Shown here piece by piece: positions 6,379 to 14,545 of a stretch of 32,787 nt of DNA; position 1 is the first letter of the stretch, and each line of letters starts with the position of its first letter. The notes beneath the pieces were generated by a model. The model had not been told where the DNA came from. It saw only the letters and a program-made list of their open reading frames with translations, and did not search any database. This DNA comes from an uncultured Saprospiraceae bacterium. Its GTDB lineage: Bacteria > Bacteroidota > Bacteroidia > Chitinophagales > Saprospiraceae. The stretch spans positions 1 to 32,787 of the forward strand of contig CALFWW010000128.1 of NCBI GenBank assembly GCA_937928575.1. The letters run 5' to 3'. The translations under genes and the position numbers were made by a program.

Positions 6379-8405
6379 AGATTGAATTTTTTTCTGAAAT
6401 CCTGATACAGTGTATTGCCTAATAAGTTTGTCAGCATTTTGTGAACATCCTCTTCCATTAAAGAATGAGAATAATCCTGACTATTGAAACCTATAATTTT
6501 AACCGAGAGTTCTTTGGAGAAGTTCCATTTCATTTTGGAAACTACCACAAAATTGTCCTCGTTTAATCCACTAGTCGCGAATTTCAAGTTTTCTATTTCT
6601 TTTAGAACTTGCAAGACAATTTTGTAGTCTTGACCGTTCAATTCTTCCAATGATTTTTTGTTGACAAAACCGATACGTTTTAAGTATTCACCAAGTGTCA
6701 CCCCATTTATGAAATCTCTCTCATAATAGTTACCCACTGGAGTTTTGAGCAATGGACTTACGTAATCGTAATAGCTCGCTTCTCTTCGATACAGACGTTG
6801 AAAGGATTTGATTTTCTCTTGCGAACCCATGTGGGCTTTTCTGAGTAGTCTTATTATTTTATAAGTACTTTCTCCTTTTAATTTTCCTTTAAAGAAAACA
6901 AAGTCTGCATTTGGATAAATTTGCTCCACATCAAAATACTGCTCTAAATCTGCCAAAGACAGTTGAGTTTCATTTGTCGTAGAACCCTTCGCTTTTGAAG
7001 GTAAGGGTGGTGTAATTTTCTCTTGTTGAGGTGAGATTTTTTCAACGGGTGCTGTCGTTACGTCATTTACTAAAACTTCCTTTGGGGAGGGAGTTTCGAC
7101 ATTTGCAACAGGAACCGGATTGATAAATCGGTTTTGTTCGTCAGGAGATTTACTTGTCAGAACAGTATCTGATGTTTCTCCTGGATTATTACTAAAACCA
7201 CTTTTGAATTTCTCTACATCTTCCATTTCATTCAAAACCTTCATTTCTTTTAGACGTTGCTCAATATGCCAGATGATCACGTCTGCTGGAATTCCAGCGG
7301 CTTTGCCTAATGGAATAAACTGGTTTTTATAATCCTCTACTTTGTCGATTTCAGTACAAGTCTGATTCAATTTGCTTAATACTTCATCACGCAGTAGGAT
7401 ACTTCTTTGATTTTTCTCCAACCATGTATTTTGGTCATTTATTTCTGACCGATAAACTGGGTTGTCGAGATTATTGACCTTTCGACTTTTCAAAACGTCT
7501 TTGGCGGACTTGAAAGCACCAAGAGCGATACTTTTGAAGGTTTTTTGTGTATTTGCTACATCTAAATCAAAAACCTTATCTCTTAAGTCCAGTTCCTCAC
7601 AAAGATACGTATTTATTTTTTTATTATTAAAGAAATTACCAATAAGAACGACACTAAAAACTTGTTTTAATTCATTTTGTAGTGGACGCAGCTTATCGAT
7701 CATCACTGTAGAGCTATCAAAAAGTATGTTTTCGTAAGTTTCAGGTGGTAATTTTACCGTTGCTGAAATAGCCGTTGTTTCAGAATTCTTCTGAATGGAG
7801 TAATTTAAGGAGCCGTCATCAATCGCAATTTGTCGATGCAATTCTTTTTCGCCTGCTTCATCAATCAAAAATCCTTCTTTTGCAAAACTGTTAATCACCG
7901 TTTCTAAAAGATGTTGTTTGGTGCTATTCCAGCCCAAATCTTTGATTGTTTCATAACCCATTGAAAATGAGGACGCATTTGGACCAAATCTACAGATGTT
8001 GACGTTGGCACCCAAGCCTTCCAGCACCAAAAACTTATTTTCTATATGATCTTTTCCGGGTAGCATCCCTACGATATAGGAATCTACGACGTTTTCGATA
8101 TTGACCAATTTGATTTCTTCATCAGATTGAATCGTTTCAATTAATTGATCCTTTTCTTCTTTAAGGATATCATGAATCTCGACGGGTAATACGATCGACA
8201 TCACCAAAGGAGATGTAAATTGAATACCAATCCGCTCGAGATGGCTTTTGTACGCAGTTTTTATCTGACCGATATGTGATCGATAAGCCTCTGAAAATGA
8301 AGTGTCAAATGGTTTATAATAATCCCCCTCAAGACTCAACAATTTCACAACGTCGGTCTGAACTGCAGCAAGCACTTTTGACCTAGTGAAAATTATACAC
8401 AGCAT
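6375..8405 (-). CDS. Degenerate Hsp70-like plus pseudokinase-like fusion protein
   Basis: 676 residues, no signal peptide. Residues 1-310 follow the Hsp70/actin plan: a first strand pair at 1-15, FLVLEGLGANVNICRF at 125-140 where Hsp70 has DLGGGT, and VVLIGNFFNNKKI at 252-264 where Hsp70 has LVGGxxRIP, then IALGAFKSA. A helical region (330-400) and a Pro-rich linker (about 410-480) follow. Residues 482-676 resemble a protein kinase: a hinge-like YYERDFINGVTLGEYL, SGLNEDNF (612-619) in place of the HRDxxxxN loop and GFN (639-641) in place of DFG. Both ATP sites lack key residues, so it may be a scaffold or sensor. Domain assignments are by eye. It overlaps the PKD membrane gene by four bases. 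Confidence 0.6.
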   Translation of the reverse strand: MLCIIFTRSKVLAAVQTDVVKLLSLEGDYYKPFDTSFSEAYRSHIGQIKTAYKSHLERIGIQFTSPLVMSIVLPVEIHDILKEEKDQLIETIQSDEEIKLVNIENVVDSYIVGMLPGKDHIENKFLVLEGLGANVNICRFGPNASSFSMGYETIKDLGWNSTKQHLLETVINSFAKEGFLIDEAGEKELHRQIAIDDGSLNYSIQKNSETTAISATVKLPPETYENILFDSSTVMIDKLRPLQNELKQVFSVVLIGNFFNNKKINTYLCEELDLRDKVFDLDVANTQKTFKSIALGAFKSAKDVLKSRKVNNLDNPVYRSEINDQNTWLEKNQRSILLRDEVLSKLNQTCTEIDKVEDYKNQFIPLGKAAGIPADVIIWHIEQRLKEMKVLNEMEDVEKFKSGFSNNPGETSDTVLTSKSPDEQNRFINPVPVANVETPSPKEVLVNDVTTAPVEKISPQQEKITPPLPSKAKGSTTNETQLSLADLEQYFDVEQIYPNADFVFFKGKLKGESTYKIIRLLRKAHMGSQEKIKSFQRLYRREASYYDYVSPLLKTPVGNYYERDFINGVTLGEYLKRIGFVNKKSLEELNGQDYKIVLQVLKEIENLKFATSGLNEDNFVVVSKMKWNFSKELSVKIIGFNSQDYSHSLMEEDVHKMLTNLLGNTLYQDFRKKFNL

Positions 8406-8569
8406 ATATAAGTTTGCTCTAAAGTATGTTAGATAACTAATCTAATATTATCCCAATATAAGTGCCAATAATGAAGGGGGGAAAACAGGCTAGAATAAAA
8501 GAAGATGTGTAATCTACTTAGCAACTACAATTTACATATAATAAACTTATATGCTCAAAAAAATACACA

Positions 8570-9739
8570 TTAATTTTTCAGATTTTTTGAGCTTGTTTTC
8601 GGTGTCATCAGCCACAATTGACCATAATGATGCAAATTACTTGCTGCTTGACCTGCCTCATTCCCAATACCCTTGTAGACATCAATGTGTCCGGGTCCTT
8701 TGATGATTCCTCCAACATCTTGTGCTAGCAGGTATTTGAATTCATGGTGAGAAAACTTTCTATTATCATCCAAAACAGGTACTGCAGCTAATAAACAACT
8801 TCCCAATGGGATCAAGCTTTTGTCAACTGCTACCGAAACATCTGGAGTTAATGGAACATATCCTGCACCAATGGTTTTTTGATTCTTTTTAGGTTTAAAG
8901 AAAACATAGGATTGATTAGAATTTAGTATTTCATCTGTCAAATTCTTATTGCAGCCAATATAGTTACGAATTGATTTCATAGAACTAAATTGAGGAGTAA
9001 TCATTCCTTCTTTGATCATATATTGACCAATACTGCTGTAAGGCTTTCTATTACTACCTGCGTGAGCATACAATTCTTGAGTGCCATCTGGATACTCAAC
9101 ATATCCCGATCCTTGCAATTGCATATAGTAGATATCTAATTTATTTGCGGCATAACCGATTTCAAGACCTAATCCTTCAAATGCTCCATTTTCAATTTCT
9201 TCACGAGTTGGCAAAGGACCATCCCATTTTTTAGGTTTTGAATAAATTGGATAAGGAAATTTAGCCGACTTGTATTTTGATGCTTTAATGACCGGGGAAT
9301 AATAACCAGTCACTTTTACATTTCCATCATTTTTGATACCAGAAATTTGATGCGCATCAAAATGCTCCGATAAGTCTGATGGATCAAATTGACTTTTTAT
9401 CAACAATTTAATTGCATCTTCCAATTGATCTGATGATAACAATAAGTTTCCGGCATTCATCGCAGGATTTTTCTTACGATACTTTAAAAGCTGTAAGTTA
9501 TTTTCGAGTGCTTCTATCAAATTTGGCGTTACCTCCGGATATTTGATTTCACCATCTGCAGCCTTGTTATAGATTTCACTTAAGAAAGGTCCATTTTTAA
9601 GATGTCCTTGTTTGGAGTATTCATTTAGGTCTTCAACTTCTTCTTCAACTACTTGAATAGCTTCTTGTTCAGATGGGCTAATTGAATAAAGAAAAAAAGC
9701 ATAAAAGACGACTAAGAACAAAAATTTTAAATTGTTCAT
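8570..9739 (-). CDS. mltA: Membrane-bound lytic murein transglycosylase A (MltA)
   Basis: A 389-residue enzyme that cleaves peptidoglycan glycan strands between MurNAc and GlcNAc, forming 1,6-anhydro-MurNAc, in the periplasm. An N-terminal hydrophobic segment (residues 4-20) is a signal peptide or anchor; no lipobox cysteine is visible, unlike the E. coli lipoprotein. The MltA domain includes VTGYYSP (143-149) and DIYYMQLQGSG (202-212). The 3D domain includes GAGYVPLTPD (291-300) and AQDVGGIIKGPGHIDVYKG (339-357), which carries the conserved aspartates. An N-terminal ~100-residue helical extension is present. A good promoter match lies upstream at 9777-9808. It is divergent from the aminotransferase gene. 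Confidence 0.92.
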   Translation of the reverse strand: MNNLKFLFLVVFYAFFLYSISPSEQEAIQVVEEEVEDLNEYSKQGHLKNGPFLSEIYNKAADGEIKYPEVTPNLIEALENNLQLLKYRKKNPAMNAGNLLLSSDQLEDAIKLLIKSQFDPSDLSEHFDAHQISGIKNDGNVKVTGYYSPVIKASKYKSAKFPYPIYSKPKKWDGPLPTREEIENGAFEGLGLEIGYAANKLDIYYMQLQGSGYVEYPDGTQELYAHAGSNRKPYSSIGQYMIKEGMITPQFSSMKSIRNYIGCNKNLTDEILNSNQSYVFFKPKKNQKTIGAGYVPLTPDVSVAVDKSLIPLGSCLLAAVPVLDDNRKFSHHEFKYLLAQDVGGIIKGPGHIDVYKGIGNEAGQAASNLHHYGQLWLMTPKTSSKNLKN

Positions 9740-9776
9740 GAAAATTGATATTATGGGATTGTTATAATTTGTGCCG

Positions 9777-9808
9777 CAAAAGTAAGCACTCCTACTTATA
9801 TTAACAAG
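9777..9808 (-). promoter_or_regulatory. Promoter of mltA
   Basis: Minus strand CTTG (9808-9805), 20 bases, then TACTTTTG (9784-9777). This fits the Bacteroidota pattern TTG...TAnnTTTG and lies 38 bases before the mltA start, giving a short leader. The -33 element ends six bases from the divergent aminotransferase ATG. Confidence 0.6.
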
Positions 9809-9813
9809 TATTA

Positions 9814-10974
9814 ATGTATAAACAACAAATAAAGAGCCAAATCGCTCATTTCTTAGGAATTAAGCCCCTACAAGTGACGCTTTTTTGGAAAGGTAGAGTA
9901 GGTTTATATGCTATACTTAATGCATTGAATATCAGTGAACTAGATGAGGTGATTTTACCTGCTTTTACTTGCGTTGTGGTACCAAATGCTATAATCTATA
10001 AAAAGGCCATTCCTGTCTATGCTGACATAAACGTTAAAACCTACAATATAGATGTGTCGATTGTAGAAAAAAAAATCACATCTATGACAAAATTGATTAT
10101 TGCTCAAAATACTTTTGGGCTATCTAGTGATATCGACGCACTTCAAAAGCTAGCAGATCGACATAACATTCATTTGATAGAAGATTGTACACATGGATTT
10201 GCCGGGACTTACAAATCAAAACAAAATGGGACGATTGCAGGCGCGTCTTTTTTCAGTTCACAATGGAATAAAACCTTCTCAACAGGAATTGGCGGTTTTG
10301 TCGTTGCCAATGATGAATCTTTAATTGCTCCTTTAAATGAATTTGAAAAGTCGATGGAAAGTCCTTCTTTGATAGAAAGGAGAATACTTCACACGCAAAT
10401 TAATATCAAAAATAACCTACCCGAATTCGCATACTGGTCGGCGGTTAAAACCTATCGGAAACTTAATTCGATTCAATTAGTTCCTGGATCATCTTCAAAC
10501 GATGAGTTGGCATCACCTATTATGCCGGACGGATACTTGAAAGGAATGTCAGAAATTCAAGCCAAGAAAGGTATTAACGAAATTGAAAAAATTGAATCCA
10601 ATTTAAACCACAGAAAAAAAATTGCAAAGTGGTACGATGATGCTATCGTGAAAATGGGAGGGACAAAATTATTTCTACCCAATTTTGCAGAACATACGAT
10701 TATCAAATATCCACTTTTGGTCAAAGACAGAACCACTTTTATGAACCTGGCTATCAAAAATCAGATCCCTTTAAATGATTGGTTTTTAAGTCCGATTCAT
10801 CCAATTACAAATGGGTTTGAAAAATGGAATTATCATTACGGTGACCATCCGAATGCAGAGTTTATCAGTAGTCACATTGTAAATTTGTTGACCGATATTT
10901 CAATTGCAAAAGCAAAGAAAACCATACAATTTCTCCATAAGTTTAAAGAGCAAATCTTATTTGAGCAGAATTAA
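9814..10974 (+). CDS. DegT/DnrJ/EryC1/StrS-family PLP aminotransferase
   Basis: A 386-residue fold-type I PLP enzyme of the family that aminates keto-sugars in surface polysaccharide pathways. The N-terminal WKGRVGLYAIL (25-35) matches the usual SGRxALxxAL block. VILPAFTC follows at 46-53. IEDCTHGF at 122-129 carries Asp124, expected to contact the PLP ring nitrogen. Lys153 in SSQWNKTFSTGIGG is the likely Schiff-base lysine. Family length is about 370-400. The substrate cannot be told; no sugar nucleotide genes are adjacent, so it may be an orphan or act on another keto compound. The start follows a short divergent intergenic region shared with mltA. Confidence 0.85.
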   Translation: MYKQQIKSQIAHFLGIKPLQVTLFWKGRVGLYAILNALNISELDEVILPAFTCVVVPNAIIYKKAIPVYADINVKTYNIDVSIVEKKITSMTKLIIAQNTFGLSSDIDALQKLADRHNIHLIEDCTHGFAGTYKSKQNGTIAGASFFSSQWNKTFSTGIGGFVVANDESLIAPLNEFEKSMESPSLIERRILHTQINIKNNLPEFAYWSAVKTYRKLNSIQLVPGSSSNDELASPIMPDGYLKGMSEIQAKKGINEIEKIESNLNHRKKIAKWYDDAIVKMGGTKLFLPNFAEHTIIKYPLLVKDRTTFMNLAIKNQIPLNDWFLSPIHPITNGFEKWNYHYGDHPNAEFISSHIVNLLTDISIAKAKKTIQFLHKFKEQILFEQN

Positions 10975-11318
10975 GTTAATAAGTTAGCCAAAGTCTCCTT
11001 GTCACAAATTGATGGGAATCACGACATTAACTAAATTCAAATGCCACTAATTTTACAATCTGTCTTATTAGTCCAACAATTAACACAAATAACTATATCA
11101 TATTTGAAATAATATTAATACTTTGTGTAAAGATTCCCTTACCGAATATCAAAATCATTATACAATAGTGCGCTAAGAGTGCGGTATTTTTATCGATACA
11201 CCCATATCATAGAAATCCGAAATGTAGCGGTCTATTTTAGTATTAGTTCGACATTTATTTTGAGCACTCCCAACTCAAATGTTATTTCCCCATTTCAAAC
11301 AATTCAAAACCTAGTTAA
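10975..11318. other. Intergenic stretch before the eight-repeat secreted protein
   Basis: No gene, tRNA or strong hairpin is seen in 344 bases. Near-matches to the -7 pattern exist (tttattttg near 11253-11261 and aatactttg near 11119-11127) but none fits exactly with a -33 TTG. It presumably holds the promoter of the secreted-protein gene. Confidence 0.4.
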
Positions 11319-14300
11319 ATGAAAATTTTATTTACATCTGTTGTTGTTTTTGTACTCACGCTTTTATCACTGAATACCAGCGCACAATGTTTTGGTGGAC
11401 AAATTTACACCAATGGAAATGAGACGACTATTGATCTTTGTACGGATTTTCCTGCTGAAACTCAACCACTTTATACTTCTGGAAATGCGGGTGTTTCCTA
11501 TGACTTTGTTTTGACAGATGAGAATAATGTCATTACCTCATTTTTATCAGAAAATACAATTTCATATAATGATCTATTGGCGGTAGCTGAATCGACTTCA
11601 AGGATTTGGGGATTCTCCTATACTGGAAACAGGCTAGCTGAAGTTGGCGATTTAGTATGGGGGCTTCCTTATTCAGATGAATGTTATGCCATTTCATCAA
11701 ATGCAATCTTCCTTAATTCAGTAGAAGTAAATGGTGGGATGTTGTCTAGTTCAGAAGGAACGGATGAAATTTTTATTTGTTTGAATGACAACGTACCGGA
11801 TGTTTTTGGTTTTTTCAATGACTCCAATTCTACTGGAAATTATACTTATCTAATTACAACAGAAGACAATAATTTAATCTCCACAACTACTAATAGTTTT
11901 CTGGATTTTACTTTTAATCCAATCGGTATTTGTAAAATATGGGGTCTTTCGCATACTGGTAATCTTACGATTACGACAGGGATGAATATACTTAACAATA
12001 ATATTACAAATGGATGTGAGGACTTATCCGATAACTCGATTACAGTAGTAAGAGATTATGTAGAAGGAGCGCAAGTTTTTTCATCTACTGGTCAAAGTCA
12101 TTTGTTTGTTGAGGTCGGTGATGGTATCCCTGATGAAGTCACTTTTGTTACCAATACTTGGGCTGCACCCAATTACGTGTACGTAATAACAGATGCTTCG
12201 AATACGATATTGGAGATCACCTCAAATGACACTAAAGATTTTGAAGAAGCGGGGCCAGGTATCTGCAGAATTTGGGGCTTTGCATATACGGGAGATGTTT
12301 TAGTTGAACCAGGTGATCAAATTTTCGGTACTCAATTTTCTACAGGTTGTTTTGATATTTCAAGCAATGCTTTGCAGATTGAGCGTACAGGTGATTCAGT
12401 GGTAGGAGGAAACGTAGATGGTGGGGTTGTAGGAATTGATGGAGGTGGTTCTTTTCAAGTTTTATGCCCTGACAATGAAACAGAAAACGAAGTGAACATG
12501 AACAATAATTCTGTAGCTACCGAACTGTATACTTACATTATTACAGATGAAAATAACAGTATAATCACATTTACAGAAACGACCTCAATTATCTTGTCAG
12601 CTTTTTTACCTGGAACGTTGAGAATTTGGGGCGTGTCACATGAAAATATGTTGAATTTTATCCAAGGAGATGACGTAACATCAACTGTTTTGTCCGATTT
12701 TCCATATGATCTTTCAGACAATTTTGTAACCATTGTCATTTCCATTCCAGAAGCGCATTCACTGATCTCGAATGTCGATGCAAATGGCTTTGTGTGCGCT
12801 GGTTTAGCTGGTATCGCTGCTCAACATACAGACCAAGTAATAGGGAATGTAGACTACATTATTACAGACGAAAATAACATCATAGTCGATATAGCTGAAT
12901 CTTCGCCGATCGCTTATCCTGAAGGTTTGGTTGGAAGAATTTATGGAGTTGCTCACTTTGATCCATTGACAATTCAGATTGGAGATGAGTTGTCGGGTAC
13001 TCTTTCCGATGGATGTTTTGACCTGACAGATAATTTCATTGAAGTCAATGGTCAGACTGAAGTAGATGGTGGAATGGTTTCTTTAATTGAAGGGACGACA
13101 TCGATTAATATTTGCAGTAATGATGGTAATCCTGATTTGTTGGTCTATCAAAATAGCTCCACTTCCTCAACTGAATATGGGTATATTATAACAGATGATT
13201 TTGGAAATATTTTAGCATTTATCATCGGAAATTCTACGGACTTTGATGCCGCCGTTCCTGATAATTATCGGGTTTATGGGTATGCATTTACAGGAGTTCC
13301 AATTGCACTGCCTGGGGATCATATTGACGGTGTATTGACAGATGGTTGTTATGAAGTTTCGTCAAATTTTATAGAAGTAATTTCAGCAGAAACTTTCGGT
13401 GGAGTTATCTTTTTGGAAGACGAATCTACAAGTATTGTTTTATGTGCAGGTGCTGATAACAATGAAGTTGCAATTCTTGTAAATACGACTTCATCAGCTG
13501 ATTATGCTTTTGTTATTACCGATGCGACTGGAATTATTATAGATGTTTCTACGGAAAATAACTACGTATTTGATCCAGCAACTCCACCTGGCAGCTATTC
13601 TATTTTTGGATATTCCTATGTCGGCAATTTGCAATCACCAATTGGACAAGAAATATTTAGTGCGGATATTTCAGATGGTTGTTTTCAGCAAGCTTTTACA
13701 TTTATTCAGGTGAATATGGATGATTCAGTGGTAGGTGGAGAGATTGCCACATTGGATGGGGGCGTGTTGGATACGATTTGTGTAGAGGATAATGTGGAGG
13801 ATATTATTACTTTCCAAAGCAACACCAATTTTACAGGAACCTATCTATATTTTATTGTGGATGAAAATGGAGTTATCGCAGAGATTCTTGAAGTATCTAA
13901 TACTTCATTTGATTTTGAAACATTAGGAATTGCGACTTCTACCGTTTATGGATTGGCTTATACAGGAGACTTATTATTAAATGTTGGAGATAATTTCAAT
14001 GAAGCTGTTTTTTCAAATGGGTGTAACGATTTGAGTAATGCCATTACAATTGTCAGTGTCAACGAAGGCCCAGCTTGTGAACCGCTTATGCCTGACAATG
14101 ATGCTCAAAGTAGATGGATGGACACAGCAGATACGCACGCTAATATCAAGTACTTCTGGAAGTTGAATGCAACTCCTAATCCAGTACAGAATGAGTTAAC
14201 CGTAAACATTGAGAAGCTCAATACCTTTCAAGGAAGCGGATTGTTAAAAGTGATGAATATGACTGGTCATGTTATGTATCAATCCAATTTCGAAGCTGAT

Positions 14301-14402
14301 GAATCTATATTGTTAGAAACTTCTGAATGGCATACCGGTGTTTATATCTTGACTTTTGAAACAGCGGATGAAATCATTTCTCAAAAATTGTTTAAGCGAT
14401 AA
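11319..14402 (+). CDS. Secreted eight-repeat protein with T9SS C-terminal domain
   Basis: 1027 residues. Signal peptide 1-23 ends NTSAQ. About eight ~110-residue repeats follow, each with an opening GGxxxxxxG...xxxxC, a central Y.ITDENN.I (or ITDA, ITDD), a RIWGFSYTG-type strand, then PGDxIxGxxxSxGCFDLSxNxIxV. Two cysteines per repeat at fixed places suggest disulfides. A linker near 930-940 leads to a ~80-residue T9SS C-terminal domain starting TPNPVQNELTV and ending YILTFETADEIISQKLFKR. The protein should be carried over the outer membrane and cleaved or attached at the surface. The repeat family has no assigned function that I know. Likely an adhesin or structural surface protein (inference). 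Confidence 0.85.
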   Translation: MKILFTSVVVFVLTLLSLNTSAQCFGGQIYTNGNETTIDLCTDFPAETQPLYTSGNAGVSYDFVLTDENNVITSFLSENTISYNDLLAVAESTSRIWGFSYTGNRLAEVGDLVWGLPYSDECYAISSNAIFLNSVEVNGGMLSSSEGTDEIFICLNDNVPDVFGFFNDSNSTGNYTYLITTEDNNLISTTTNSFLDFTFNPIGICKIWGLSHTGNLTITTGMNILNNNITNGCEDLSDNSITVVRDYVEGAQVFSSTGQSHLFVEVGDGIPDEVTFVTNTWAAPNYVYVITDASNTILEITSNDTKDFEEAGPGICRIWGFAYTGDVLVEPGDQIFGTQFSTGCFDISSNALQIERTGDSVVGGNVDGGVVGIDGGGSFQVLCPDNETENEVNMNNNSVATELYTYIITDENNSIITFTETTSIILSAFLPGTLRIWGVSHENMLNFIQGDDVTSTVLSDFPYDLSDNFVTIVISIPEAHSLISNVDANGFVCAGLAGIAAQHTDQVIGNVDYIITDENNIIVDIAESSPIAYPEGLVGRIYGVAHFDPLTIQIGDELSGTLSDGCFDLTDNFIEVNGQTEVDGGMVSLIEGTTSINICSNDGNPDLLVYQNSSTSSTEYGYIITDDFGNILAFIIGNSTDFDAAVPDNYRVYGYAFTGVPIALPGDHIDGVLTDGCYEVSSNFIEVISAETFGGVIFLEDESTSIVLCAGADNNEVAILVNTTSSADYAFVITDATGIIIDVSTENNYVFDPATPPGSYSIFGYSYVGNLQSPIGQEIFSADISDGCFQQAFTFIQVNMDDSVVGGEIATLDGGVLDTICVEDNVEDIITFQSNTNFTGTYLYFIVDENGVIAEILEVSNTSFDFETLGIATSTVYGLAYTGDLLLNVGDNFNEAVFSNGCNDLSNAITIVSVNEGPACEPLMPDNDAQSRWMDTADTHANIKYFWKLNATPNPVQNELTVNIEKLNTFQGSGLLKVMNMTGHVMYQSNFEADESILLETSEWHTGVYILTFETADEIISQKLFKR

Positions 14403-14464
14403 TCTATTCCGCTAAAAAGGACTAATCAAAATCAAATGACTCCAAAGCGGGTCAACGATAATAA

Positions 14465-14500
14465 ACTTGGGGTTACCGATAGCAATCGGCAACCCCAAGT
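14465..14500. terminator. Bidirectional terminator between convergent genes
   Basis: Ten-base arms acttggggtt (14465-14474) and aaccccaagt (14491-14500), extended inward by ccgat/atcgg after one A-C mismatch, loop agca. It lies 62 bases after the plus-strand stop and 45 bases after the minus-strand stop. T runs on either side are short, so efficiency is uncertain. Confidence 0.65.
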
Positions 14501-14545
14501 ATTTTAAGTATAGTAGTCTAGCTCTGAATGGGCGCAGCAATTGAC

